In this document: positions 54,998 to 63,146 of the stretch, one piece after another
Layout: every line of letters starts with the position of its first letter
Position numbering within the stretch: position 1 is the stretch's first letter
Assembly (NCBI GenBank): GCA_949419965.1
Contig: CASPAC010000005.1
Coordinates: forward strand, 6,224-70,223
Direction: 5' to 3'
Source: Bacteroidales bacterium
GTDB lineage: Bacteria; Bacteroidota; Bacteroidia; Bacteroidales; Rikenellaceae
DNA: 64,000 bases
Translations under genes and position numbers: made by a program
The notes under the pieces: model-generated
Seen by the model: the letters and a program-made list of their open reading frames with translations, nothing else
What the model was told of the DNA's origin: nothing
The model's database searches: none

Positions 54998-56017
54998 ATG
55001 TCGTTTCAGGAAAAATACTGGCAATATTCGCTTTTCGTGCTGATCGTCGGTCTGGGCGTCACGATCGTCGCCAAGCTGACTCCGTTTCTGGGCGGTCTGC
55101 TCGGTGCGGCGACGATCTATGTGCTGCTCCGGGGGCAGATGTGGTATCTTACCGAGCGGAAGCGTTGGCGCCGCAGTCTGGCGGCTTCGCTGCTGATGGC
55201 CGAGGCGGTTTTCCTCTTTCTGGTTCCGGTGAGTCTGGTGATCTGGATGCTCGTGGCCCGCATCCAGGACATCGCGCTCGATCCGCAGTCGGTCGTCGCA
55301 CCGCTTCGGCATGCCGCCGAACTGCTGCAGGAGCGTTTCGGCTACGACTTGTGGCAGGAAAGCAACCTTCAGTCGGCGTTGGCCATGCTGCCCAAAGTGG
55401 GGCAGTGGATCGTGGCCGGCATCGCCGATTTTGCGCTCAACCTCGTGGTGCTGTTGTTCGTGCTCTACTTTATGTTGATCGGGGGCACGCGCATGGAGGC
55501 CTACGTGCGGGACATGCTGCCCTTCAATCGGTCGACGGGGCGGCAGGTTATGCGCGAAATCCACATGATCGTACGTTCCAACGCCATCGGCATTCCGCTG
55601 CTGGCCATCGTGCAGGGCATCGTCGCGTATGCGGGTTACCTGCTGTTCGGTGCGCCGAGTCCGTTGTTCTGGGGCGTCGTCACCTGCTTCGCCACCATCA
55701 TTCCCATCATCGGAACCGGTCTGGTGTGGGTGCCGTTGTCCGCCTACATGGCGCTCGACGGCCGTTGGGGCGCCGCAATCGGGCTGTGTCTGTTCGGCAT
55801 GCTCGTCGTTACGCATGTCGACAACGTGGTGCGCTTCGTCATGCAGAAGAAGCTGGCCGACACCCACCCGTTGGTAACGATCTTCGGCGTATTCGTCGGG
55901 CTTTCGCTCTTCGGCTTCATGGGGGTGATCTTCGGTCCCCTGATGCTCGCCATGTTCATCTTCTGCGTCGATCTTTTCAAGCGCAGGTATCTCGAGCAGG
56001 ATTATAAGCCATCGTAG
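54998..56017 (+). CDS. AI-2E (PerM) family permease
   Basis: 339 residues from the ATG at 54998 (MSFQEKYWQYS); a longer frame exists but its extra part is not family-like. About eight spans: SLFVLIVGLGVTIVAKLTPF, LLMAEAVFLFLVPVSLVIWM, FALNLVVLLFVLYFMLIGG, and the conserved C-terminal PLFWGVVTCFATIIPIIGTG and PLVTIFGVFVGLSLFGFMGV. Family members export AI-2 or act as Na+/H+ antiporters; no substrate can be chosen here. A two-way terminator follows. Confidence 0.88.
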   Translation: MSFQEKYWQYSLFVLIVGLGVTIVAKLTPFLGGLLGAATIYVLLRGQMWYLTERKRWRRSLAASLLMAEAVFLFLVPVSLVIWMLVARIQDIALDPQSVVAPLRHAAELLQERFGYDLWQESNLQSALAMLPKVGQWIVAGIADFALNLVVLLFVLYFMLIGGTRMEAYVRDMLPFNRSTGRQVMREIHMIVRSNAIGIPLLAIVQGIVAYAGYLLFGAPSPLFWGVVTCFATIIPIIGTGLVWVPLSAYMALDGRWGAAIGLCLFGMLVVTHVDNVVRFVMQKKLADTHPLVTIFGVFVGLSLFGFMGVIFGPLMLAMFIFCVDLFKRRYLEQDYKPS

Positions 56018-56068
56018 CAGGCATTCGGTCGTGGAGCGGCCTGCGCGCAAACGCAAATCGCAAAGAAA

Positions 56069-56105
56069 AAAAGCACCTGCATTACTGCAAGTGCTTGATT
56101 TTTAA
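56069..56105. terminator. two-way terminator between permease and tRNA-Met
   Basis: Stem AAGCACCTGCA/TGCAAGTGCTT (56071-56096), A-rich before and T-rich after. Confidence 0.75.
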
Positions 56106-56109
56106 TTCG

Positions 56110-56183
56110 TAGCGGGAGAGAGACTTGAACTCTCGACCTCATGATTATGAATCATGCGCTCTAACCAGCTGAGCTATCCCGCC
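56110..56183 (-). tRNA. tRNA-Met (anticodon CAT, elongator type)
   Basis: 74-nt cloverleaf on the minus strand: acceptor GGCGGGA/TCCCGCT, D arm AGCTCAGCTGGTTAGAGC, anticodon stem-loop CATGATTCATAATCATG, T arm GAGAGTTCAAGTCTCTC, discriminator A. The G1-T72 pairing and D arm fit elongator Met; a lysidine-modified tRNA-Ile with the same CAT anticodon cannot be fully excluded. Confidence 0.93.
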
Positions 56184-56201
56184 ATTGCTCGAAAGCGAGT
56201 G

Positions 56202-56232
56202 CAAAGATAACGGAAAAATCCGAACGTGCAAA
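56202..56232 (-). promoter_or_regulatory. promoter of tRNA-Met
   Basis: Minus strand: TTTG (56229-56232), 19 nt, TATCTTTG (56202-56209): same boxes and spacing as the tRNA-Pro promoter. Confidence 0.75.
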
Positions 56233-56347
56233 ATCTTTTGCCGGAAAATTCGTCCGGCGGGTCGTTTTTGGCTTTGGCACCGATTTTGTCCTGCGGCCTC
56301 TGCCGGCGGATTCGCGGTCCGGCAGCGATAAAAAAATTGCAGTCATC

Positions 56348-57049
56348 ATGTACAGAAAGAACAAGTTGCCCCATTCGTCCGAACACAACGAGGGGCTCCG
56401 CAGCGCGATGGAGGTGTTGGCCGTCATCGCCGGCATCGTATTGCTCGCGGCCTTGTCGTGGGAGATCATCGGCGGCAGCGGCACCCGTTTCTCGGCCTTC
56501 TACCTCAATGTCCAGCTGGCGGTCTGCGTGGTTTTCCTGCTCGATTTCTTCGTCCTGTGGAGCGCCGCCCAGCGCAAGATGCGTTATTTGGGGCGCAATC
56601 TGCTTTTCCTGCTGATTTCCATTCCGTGGCTGAACATCCTCGGTTGGTGCGGCGTCTCGGTCACGCGCGACTGGGGCGTGGTCGTGGGGTTGCTGCCGGT
56701 GCTGCGGGCCTTTCTGGCCATGGTCATCATCGTGCGGTGGCTCACCAGCGACAACAAGATGCGGCGCATGCTCGTCGCCTACGTCTTCACGGTCGTGATC
56801 TTCACTTATATCTCGGGGCTGGTCTTCTTCGAGTATGAAGCAGGCGTCAATCCCAAGCTCCACGGATTCGGCAATGCGCTGTGGTGGGCCTGGATGAACG
56901 TAACGACCGTCGGGGCCGAGATTTTCCCCGTCACTGCCATCGGCAAGGTCTTCTGCATCATGCTGCCGTCGCTGGGCATGATGTTCTTCCCGATATTCAC
57001 CACCTATGTTTTGCAAGAGTACACCCATAAGAAAGAGGCCGATCAGTAG
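56348..57049 (+). CDS. ion channel protein (two-pore-domain/Ion_trans_2 type) with altered filter
   Basis: 233 residues, about six spans. Early spans EVLAVIAGIVLLAALSWEII and VQLAVCVVFLLDFFVLW, a VLRAFLAMVIIVRWL segment like an S4-S5 region, then a pore: VFTVVIFTYISGLVFF, the pore helix FGNALWWAWMNVTTVG, and the last span CIMLPSLGMMFFPIFTTYVL. In K+ channels TVGYGD follows the pore helix; here it reads TTVGAEIFP, so the selectivity signature is changed and the permeating ion is uncertain. Inner membrane. Alone between tRNA-Met and mscL. Confidence 0.82.
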   Translation: MYRKNKLPHSSEHNEGLRSAMEVLAVIAGIVLLAALSWEIIGGSGTRFSAFYLNVQLAVCVVFLLDFFVLWSAAQRKMRYLGRNLLFLLISIPWLNILGWCGVSVTRDWGVVVGLLPVLRAFLAMVIIVRWLTSDNKMRRMLVAYVFTVVIFTYISGLVFFEYEAGVNPKLHGFGNALWWAWMNVTTVGAEIFPVTAIGKVFCIMLPSLGMMFFPIFTTYVLQEYTHKKEADQ

Positions 57050-57102
57050 ACCGGTCTCTTTTTCTTGTTTTGCCTCGGGGCGGACGGTCCGCTTGCCGGG
57101 GC

Positions 57103-57582
57103 TTATTCTTTTGTCCGCTCCCTGAGAAGGTCGCGGATTTCGCGCAGGAGCAGCTCCTCTTTGGTCGGTGCGGGTTCGGGAGCCGGAACGGAGTCTCTTT
57201 TCTTTATCAGTTTGTTCATCAACTTGACCATCAGGAAGACGCACAGGGCCAGGATCGTGAAGTCGACGCATTGCTGGATGAAGGCGCCGTAGTTCCAGTA
57301 GATAGGGTCGGCCGCAGGTTCGGCAATGATTCCGCTGCCGCCTCCGACCATCTTGCCAACGCCCTGCACGGCTCCGGAGGTCACGTCGCGGACTTTCGAG
57401 ATGTCGACGCGCAGGTGCGAGAAGTCGGTGTTGCCGAGCAGGGCGCCGATCGGGGGCATCAGAATGTCGTTGACCAGCGACGACACGATCTTGCCGAACG
57501 CACCGCCGATGATTACGCCGACGGCCATGTCCATCACGTTGCCTTTGAGGGCGAATTCCTTGAATTCCTTGAAGAATGCCAT
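57103..57582 (-). CDS. mscL: large-conductance mechanosensitive channel
   Basis: 159 residues from the ATG at 57582. [30 protein letters not shown] is the MscL N-terminal amphipathic helix plus first span; the second span is [18 protein letters not shown], and a C-terminal helical bundle follows ([20 protein letters not shown]). Homopentamer that vents the cell on osmotic down-shock. The periplasmic loop is slightly longer than in E. coli. Confidence 0.96.
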   Translation of the reverse strand: MAFFKEFKEFALKGNVMDMAVGVIIGGAFGKIVSSLVNDILMPPIGALLGNTDFSHLRVDISKVRDVTSGAVQGVGKMVGGGSGIIAEPAADPIYWNYGAFIQQCVDFTILALCVFLMVKLMNKLIKKRDSVPAPEPAPTKEELLLREIRDLLRERTKE

Positions 57583-57662
57583 AATCGTTTGGTTTTGGAT
57601 GTTTCGTTGGTGGGACGACAATGCCAGTTGCGTGCCAATGACGGGCATGCGGCCGGTTGTGC

Positions 57663-57694
57663 ATAAAAAAACGACCGGTCCGCAAGGACCGGTC
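57663..57694 (-). terminator. terminator of oadA
   Basis: Minus strand: stem CGACCGGTCC-TTGC-GGACCGGTCG then TTTTTTT, 20 nt after the oadA stop. Confidence 0.85.
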
Positions 57695-57714
57695 GCAGGG
57701 TATGGCTGTTCGGG

Positions 57715-59568
57715 TTACTCGATCTCCACCAGCACGCCGTCGGTCGGTACGATCTGACCCGGTTCCACGAGGATCCGTTTCACCGTTCCGGCGTAGTCGG
57801 TGGTGATGGAGTTCTCCATCTTCATGGCTTCGAGGATCACTACTTCGTCCTCGGCGTTCACCTTGTCGCCGACCTTGACCAGCACCTCGATGATGCGGCC
57901 CGGCAGCGGAGCGTTCACCGTATTGCCCGTGATGACGGGAGCCGGCTTGGCCTCGGCCTTGGGAGCTTCGGGTTTCGGCTCGGTAGCTTTCTTGGCTTCG
58001 TATTCCTTGACTTTCAGGTCGGTGAGGAATTTCTTGGCCACCAGCGGGAAGAGCTCCAGCAGCAGAACCTCTTTCTCCGTCGCAGCCAGTTTTGCGCCGC
58101 CGGCTTCCGGCAGTTCGGGGTTGGGCTGCATGCTGTATTTGGAGGTGTCGTAGGGCGTCTCTTCGCGCACGCCGCAGATCTTGAAGCGGAATTCCGGATC
58201 GATCTCCACGGGTGTCTTGCCGTATTCGCCCTTCACCAGCCCGACGAACTGCGAGCTCTTGTTGGTGTACATCGGGCGGCCCGCCTTCTCGTCCATTGCG
58301 CAGTTGACGGCCTGGGCGCCCACGATCTGCGAAGTGGGGGTCACCAGGGGCGGCAGACCTGCGGCCAGGCGCACCGACGGGATCAGTTCCATGGCGCGGG
58401 GCAGAATCTCTTCGGCCTTGAGCTGCTGGAGCTGGGCCACCATGTTGGAGTACATGCCGCCGGGGATTTCGGCCTTTTGCACCAGTTCGTTGGGTGCCGG
58501 GAATCCGAAGTAGGCTTCGATCTTGCGGCATGCGTCGATCGTCGCGGTCTCATCGTCGGCCTGTGCGGCGCGGATCGCTTCGTCGAACAGTGCGTCGATC
58601 TCGGCGGGCAGTTTGTCGGTCAGCGGGTTGAACGGCTTCGGCTCGGGCTTCTCGGTGCCGAATACCGACTGGTTCAGCTCCTTGCGGATTCCACGTAGTT
58701 CGCCGTTGATCTTCGCCACGGCTTCCATGTTGACGCCCAGGTCGATGCCCAGTTTCTTGCAGAAGACGTATACGAGTTCGAGCGCCGGAGCGCCCGTGCC
58801 CTCGGCGAAGTACCAGCAGTTGGTGTCGACGACGTCCACGCCGGCCACGATGGCTGCCAGCACCGAAGCCAGGCCGTAGCCCGGGGTGCAGTGGGTGTGG
58901 AAATCGACCGGAATCGAAAGATTCTGCTTGAGCAGCTTCACGAGCGTCGCTACGCGGCGCGGCGGAATGAGACCCGACATGTCCTTGATGGTGATCATGT
59001 CGGCGCCCAGATCGGCCATTTGCCTGGCCTTGTCCAGGAAGTAGGCGTCGGTGAAGACCGGAGCGGGCTTCTTCTTGCCCATGAGCTTCTGAAGGAAGCC
59101 CGGTTCGGGATATTTGGGGTCGACCGTGTAGCATACGGCGCAGTCGGCGATGCCGCCGTATTGCTTCACATATTTAATCGTCGACTTCACGTTGTCCACG
59201 TCGTTCAGCGCATCGAAGATACGCATGATCCCCAGACCGCTCTCGATGGCGTTGCGGCAGAATCCGTCGATGATCTCGTCCGTGTAGGGCGAGTAGCCGA
59301 AGAGGTTGCGGCCGCGCGAGAGGGCGGTGAGTTTCGAAACATTGCCTACGGCTTTGTGTATCGTCTCCAGACGGGTCCAGGGATTTTCATTCAGGTAGCG
59401 CATGACCGAGTCGGGCACGGCACCGCCCCATACCTCCATGGCATAGAAATTCGCGTCCTTGTAGTAGGGCAGGCAGCGGTCGATCTGCGCCTGGGTCATG
59501 CGGGTGGCAAACGACGATTGCTGGCCGTCGCGCAACGTTAGGTCTCTGATTTTGAGTTTTTTGGCCAT
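57715..59568 (-). CDS. oadA: oxaloacetate decarboxylase alpha / pyruvate carboxylase subunit B type biotin carboxyltransferase
   Basis: 617 residues. N-terminal DRE-TIM carboxyltransferase (about 1-270): RDLTLRDGQQSSFATRM, MEVWGGAVPDSVMRYL, TIKDMSGLIPPRRVATLVK, DFHTHCTPGYGLAS; then the PYC_OADA domain with MVAQLQQLKAEEILPRAMEL and VTPTSQIVGAQAV; an Ala/Lys/Pro linker; and a biotinyl domain with [10 protein letters not shown], biotin at Lys583. It could decarboxylate oxaloacetate using the MmdB/OadB pump encoded elsewhere, or act in pyruvate carboxylation with a separate biotin carboxylase; nothing beside it decides. Single gene with its own promoter and terminator. Confidence 0.92.
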   Translation of the reverse strand: MAKKLKIRDLTLRDGQQSSFATRMTQAQIDRCLPYYKDANFYAMEVWGGAVPDSVMRYLNENPWTRLETIHKAVGNVSKLTALSRGRNLFGYSPYTDEIIDGFCRNAIESGLGIMRIFDALNDVDNVKSTIKYVKQYGGIADCAVCYTVDPKYPEPGFLQKLMGKKKPAPVFTDAYFLDKARQMADLGADMITIKDMSGLIPPRRVATLVKLLKQNLSIPVDFHTHCTPGYGLASVLAAIVAGVDVVDTNCWYFAEGTGAPALELVYVFCKKLGIDLGVNMEAVAKINGELRGIRKELNQSVFGTEKPEPKPFNPLTDKLPAEIDALFDEAIRAAQADDETATIDACRKIEAYFGFPAPNELVQKAEIPGGMYSNMVAQLQQLKAEEILPRAMELIPSVRLAAGLPPLVTPTSQIVGAQAVNCAMDEKAGRPMYTNKSSQFVGLVKGEYGKTPVEIDPEFRFKICGVREETPYDTSKYSMQPNPELPEAGGAKLAATEKEVLLLELFPLVAKKFLTDLKVKEYEAKKATEPKPEAPKAEAKPAPVITGNTVNAPLPGRIIEVLVKVGDKVNAEDEVVILEAMKMENSITTDYAGTVKRILVEPGQIVPTDGVLVEIE

Positions 59569-59625
59569 AACTGTCTATGGGTTGAATGTTTTTTGTCCGG
59601 CGGCGCGGTAGGTCGCCGGACGGCG

Positions 59626-59656
59626 CAAAAATACACAAACGGCCGTAACTTTCCAA
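59626..59656 (-). promoter_or_regulatory. promoter of oadA
   Basis: Minus strand: TTGG (59653-59656), 19 nt, TATTTTTG (59626-59633), 57 nt before the ATG. Confidence 0.7.
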
Positions 59657-59804
59657 TTAATCGCCGCGCTTTTTCGTGCGCGGACCGCCGCATCGTCTTG
59701 AAATTCTTGGCTCCGACCCGTTTTTCAGTTTGCGGCATCTATTTATTGTTATTGCTTGTCCGTGAGAGTGCTCCGTCGCTTCTGTTTTCGGGTTGTCGGG
59801 GCGG

Positions 59805-59903
59805 GCTTTTTTCGGACCGCAGCCTGCGGGGCACGCCCGGCACCAGCCGGATTCTGCGGGCCTCCGTTGGGGGAGGCTGCGGCCCGCGCGGCTCCGAGAG
59901 CCG
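59805..59903 (-). repeat. partial copy of the repeat module GCGGGCCGCAGCCTCCCCC..GGAGGCCCGC
   Basis: Read on the minus strand it matches the middle of composite repeat A (17318-17395), including the CCGGCTGG..CCGGGCGTGCCCC part, and ends beside a small GCGGCTC-CGA-GAGCCGC hairpin. Confidence 0.65.
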
Positions 59904-59926
59904 CCAAAAAACGGCAGAGGGGCATT

Positions 59927-59957
59927 TTGCGGATAAGCATATGTTTCTATATCTTTG
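59927..59957 (+). promoter_or_regulatory. promoter of symporter gene
   Basis: TTGC (59927-59930), 19 nt, TATCTTTG (59950-59957), 72 nt before the ATG. The -33 part lies in the segment shared with 12210-12240. Confidence 0.65.
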
Positions 59958-60029
59958 CCCACCGGCCGGTTGGCGCTGCTGTTCCCGGCCCGGAAATACC
60001 GGATGTTTAATTGCTGATCGAGTCCGTCC

Positions 60030-61505
60030 ATGTCCCCATCCGCCGTCATATTCACCGTTCTGGCATATATTGCCATATTGTTCGTCGTGGCCTGGTTTTC
60101 CGGCCGCCGCACCGACAACGCCGGTTTTTTCACCGGCAACCGCCGCACCCCGTGGTATATGGCCGCTCTGGCCATGATCGGCGCCGCCATGTCGGGCGTC
60201 ACCTTCATCTCCGTACCCGGTTCGGTCGCCGCCGATTCGTTTTCCTACATGCAGATGGTCGCCGGCTTCACCGTCGGTCAGCTGATCGTCGCTTTCGGGC
60301 TGGTGCCGATGTTCTATCGGTTGAAGGTCGTGTCGCTCTACCAGTATCTCGACGAGCGCTTCGGCATCGTCTCCCACCGTGCCGGCGCCTGTTTCTTCAT
60401 CCTCTCCAAAATGCTGGGCGCCGCCTTGCGCGTCTACGTCGTCTGCGCCGTCATGCAGCTGCTCGTCTTCGAGCCTTGCGGACTGCCTTTCTGGAGCAAT
60501 GCTGTCGTCACCGTCGCCCTCGTGTGGCTCTATACGCAGCAGGGCGGCGTCAAATCGCTGATATGGACCGATACGCTCAAAACCCTTTGCCTGGTCGGCA
60601 GTCTCGTCCTCACCATCGTGTTCGTCGCCCGTGCGTTGGGACTCGGCGGCGGCGGCCTGGTCCGCGAGGTCTCCGCATCGCCCATGTCGCAGGTTTTCTT
60701 TTTCGACGATCCCTCGTCCGACCGCTATTTCTGGAAAATGTTCGTCGCAGGCATTGTCGTGCTGGTCGCCATGACGGGCCTCGACCAGGACATGATGCAA
60801 TGCAATCTCTCGTGCCGCACTCCGCGCGATGCCCGGCGCAATATCATTCTGACCGCATTGTGTCAGATCGTCGTCATTCTGCTGTTCCTCGTCCTGGGAG
60901 TGCTCCTCTATCTTTATGTCGGGCGTGCCGGACTGGCTTTGCCGCCCAAGAGCGACCAGCTTTTTTCGTTGGTGGCCGTCGACGGCGGACTGCCCGGCGC
61001 GGTGGGGGTCGTCTTCGTCCTCGGACTCGTCTCCAGCACCTATTCGGCCGCAGGTTCGGCCATGACGGCTTTGACCACATCCTTTACGGTCGATCTGCTC
61101 GACGGCCCGGCTCGTTACGACGAGCGGCGGCTTACCCGTGTGCGGCGGCGCGTCCATCTCGCGATGGCCGCTTGCATGACGCTCGTCATCCTCGGGGTGG
61201 GGTACCTGGCCGACGACAACGCCATCAACCTCTTTTTCCGCATCGTGAGTTATACCTACGGTCCGATTCTGGGGCTCTTTCTTTTCGGCATCTTCTCGCG
61301 CCGCCGCCCCCGCGACCGCTGGGTGCCTCTCGCGGCACTCGCCGGTCCCGTGCTCAGCGCCCTGCTCCAGCATGTCGCCGCCGGCTGCTGGGGTTACCGC
61401 ATCGGCTTCGAACTGTTGGTCTACAATGCGCTTTTCGTGATCGCCGGGCTCTTTCTGCTCTCCGTCGGAGGGAAGGATGCGGACAATGTCGCGGAAAAAT
61501 CGTAA
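60030..61505 (+). CDS. sodium:solute symporter (SSS family)
   Basis: 491 residues with about 13 spans. Family stretches: FFTGNRRTPWYMAALAMIGA, MSGVTFISVPGSVAADSFSY, VVSLYQYLDERFGIVSH, GLDQDMMQCNLSCR (the GxDqxxxQRy-like element), and GLVSSTYSAAGSAMTALTTS near the Na+ site. The solute cannot be determined. It has its own promoter and ends 28 nt before the yqeY-like gene. Confidence 0.9.
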   Translation: MSPSAVIFTVLAYIAILFVVAWFSGRRTDNAGFFTGNRRTPWYMAALAMIGAAMSGVTFISVPGSVAADSFSYMQMVAGFTVGQLIVAFGLVPMFYRLKVVSLYQYLDERFGIVSHRAGACFFILSKMLGAALRVYVVCAVMQLLVFEPCGLPFWSNAVVTVALVWLYTQQGGVKSLIWTDTLKTLCLVGSLVLTIVFVARALGLGGGGLVREVSASPMSQVFFFDDPSSDRYFWKMFVAGIVVLVAMTGLDQDMMQCNLSCRTPRDARRNIILTALCQIVVILLFLVLGVLLYLYVGRAGLALPPKSDQLFSLVAVDGGLPGAVGVVFVLGLVSSTYSAAGSAMTALTTSFTVDLLDGPARYDERRLTRVRRRVHLAMAACMTLVILGVGYLADDNAINLFFRIVSYTYGPILGLFLFGIFSRRRPRDRWVPLAALAGPVLSALLQHVAAGCWGYRIGFELLVYNALFVIAGLFLLSVGGKDADNVAEKS

Positions 61506-61533
61506 CTTTGACGTCGTAAAACCATTTTTCGCC

Positions 61534-61983
61534 ATGTCACTCGAACAACAGATTTCCAAGGGCATCATGGATGCCATGAAGGCCAAGGACGCCGTGCGTC
61601 TGAGCGCTTTGCGCAACGCCAAAAAGTATATCATCGAAGCCAAGACCTCCGGGCCTGGAATTACGGAGCTGCCCGACGCCGACGTGCTGAAAATCCTTTC
61701 GAAACTCGCCAAGCAGGGCGCCGATTCCGCCGCCATCTTCACCGGGCAGAACCGGCCCGATCTGGCGGAGGAGGAGTTGGCGCAGGTCGCCGTTTTCCAG
61801 GAGTTCCTGCCCCGGCAGCTCTCGCCCGAGGAACTGACCGCCGAGGTCAAGGCCGTCATCGCCGAAGTCGGCGCCACCTCCATGAAGGAGATGGGCAAGG
61901 TCATGGGCGTCGCTTCGAAGCGGCTCGCAGGCCGGGCCGACGGCAAGGAGATTTCGGACAAGGTCAAGGAGTTGTTGGGGTAG
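61534..61983 (+). CDS. GatB/YqeY domain-containing protein
   Basis: 149 residues from the ATG at 61534, the normal YqeY length. Typical: SLEQQISKGIMDAMKAKDAV, LRNAKKYIIEAKTSGPG, EEELAQVAVFQEFLPRQLS and MGKVMGVASKRLAGRADGKE. The domain is the tRNA-binding tail of GatB; stand-alone forms are of uncertain role. A TAACTTTG box (61503-61510) lies just before it. 1 nt after its stop the protease gene begins. Confidence 0.92.
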   Translation: MSLEQQISKGIMDAMKAKDAVRLSALRNAKKYIIEAKTSGPGITELPDADVLKILSKLAKQGADSAAIFTGQNRPDLAEEELAQVAVFQEFLPRQLSPEELTAEVKAVIAEVGATSMKEMGKVMGVASKRLAGRADGKEISDKVKELLG

Positions 61984-61984
61984 A

Positions 61985-63145
61985 ATGCTCGCAGCACGAC
62001 GGTTGTTGCCGCTTCTCTGCGCGCTGTTCGCGGTGCAGGCGCTTTCCGCCCGCCGCCCGGCCGGCCGCTTCGACGTGCCCTGCCGGATCGAATACGGCAA
62101 ATATGTCGTGGAGGTGGGAACCCCCGCCGGTCCGCGCCGGTTTATCTTCGATACGGGGGCTTCGCGCACGACCGTCAGCGAAAAACTCTGCCGCGAGTTG
62201 GGACTTCCGGCCGTCGGACAGAAAATGACCGGCGATTTCGAGGGCTACCGCGAACGATTGCTTCTCGCGCGGATTCCTTTCTTGCAGTTGGGCGAAGCGC
62301 GTTTCGACGACTGGCCCGTCGCCGTGGTGCCCGACACTTCCTATGTGTGGTGCCTGGGTGTCGACGGCATCGTGGGCAGCGACCTGCTCCGCCGGTTCGT
62401 CGTTCGTTTCTCGGCCGGTGGCGATTCGCTTCTCGTATTGGCCCGCAGCTGCCGTCAGTTCGGCGGGCTCGACCGTCGGCAGGCCGTGCGGCTCTATCGG
62501 TCCGGCACACGGCCTTTCGTGCATCTCCATGCGGGCAACGGCACGGACAGCATGGATTTCTATGCGCTGTTCGATACGGGTTCTTCCGGTTATTTCGATT
62601 GCCGTTATCGCGAGTGCGAGGCTTTGATCGACCGGGGCATCCTGCGCAGCGTGCGCCGTGCTTCGGGCCGCCCGGGGCGCTTGGGCTGGACCAACCGTTC
62701 GGCCGTGCGCGAAGCCGTTCGCGGCACCGTTCCCCGATTCGACATAGCCGGGAGCTCGCTGGAGGATATTCCCCTCCAGGAGACCTACGGCAACACCAAT
62801 AAAATTGGCTGCGGCCTGCTTCGCTACGGCACGGTCGTCGTCGACTATCCGGGGCGCCGCTTCTGGCTGCTGCCCTGCGGCGATGTGCCCGACAAGCCCG
62901 ATGCCTCGGTGCGCAGCGTGAGCGTTGCCATCGACGGCGGCCGCCTGGTCGTCGGCGAGGTGTGGGACGAGTCGCTCGCCGGAGTCGTTGCCCCGGGCGA
63001 CCGCATCGTGCGGATCGGTACGGCCGATGTCACGCAGGTCGATCCTTGTGCCGTCATTTGCGGTGAGATACGCGGCGACCGGCCGCAGCTGACCGTCGAG
63101 CGCAGCGACGGTTCGCGCGTGACCGTTTCCGTTAAAAATATGTGA
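61985..63145 (+). CDS. exported retropepsin-like aspartyl protease with PDZ domain
   Basis: 386 residues. Signal peptide (RLLPLLCALFAVQALSA). Two aspartyl-protease half-sites in one chain: RFIFDTGASRTTV (Asp56) with GIVGSDLL (128-135), and YALFDTGSSGYF (Asp197) with IGCGLLRYGTVVVDYPGRRF. Residues about 300-386 resemble a PDZ domain (AGVVAPGDRIVRIGTADV; PQLTVERSDGSRVTVSV). The two DTG sites allow a pepsin-like active site within one chain, while most bacterial relatives form dimers. Target unknown. It starts 1 nt after the yqeY-like gene and is followed by the transporter gene after 1 nt, so translation is probably coupled. Confidence 0.82.
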   Translation: MLAARRLLPLLCALFAVQALSARRPAGRFDVPCRIEYGKYVVEVGTPAGPRRFIFDTGASRTTVSEKLCRELGLPAVGQKMTGDFEGYRERLLLARIPFLQLGEARFDDWPVAVVPDTSYVWCLGVDGIVGSDLLRRFVVRFSAGGDSLLVLARSCRQFGGLDRRQAVRLYRSGTRPFVHLHAGNGTDSMDFYALFDTGSSGYFDCRYRECEALIDRGILRSVRRASGRPGRLGWTNRSAVREAVRGTVPRFDIAGSSLEDIPLQETYGNTNKIGCGLLRYGTVVVDYPGRRFWLLPCGDVPDKPDASVRSVSVAIDGGRLVVGEVWDESLAGVVAPGDRIVRIGTADVTQVDPCAVICGEIRGDRPQLTVERSDGSRVTVSVKNM

Positions 63146-63146
63146 C

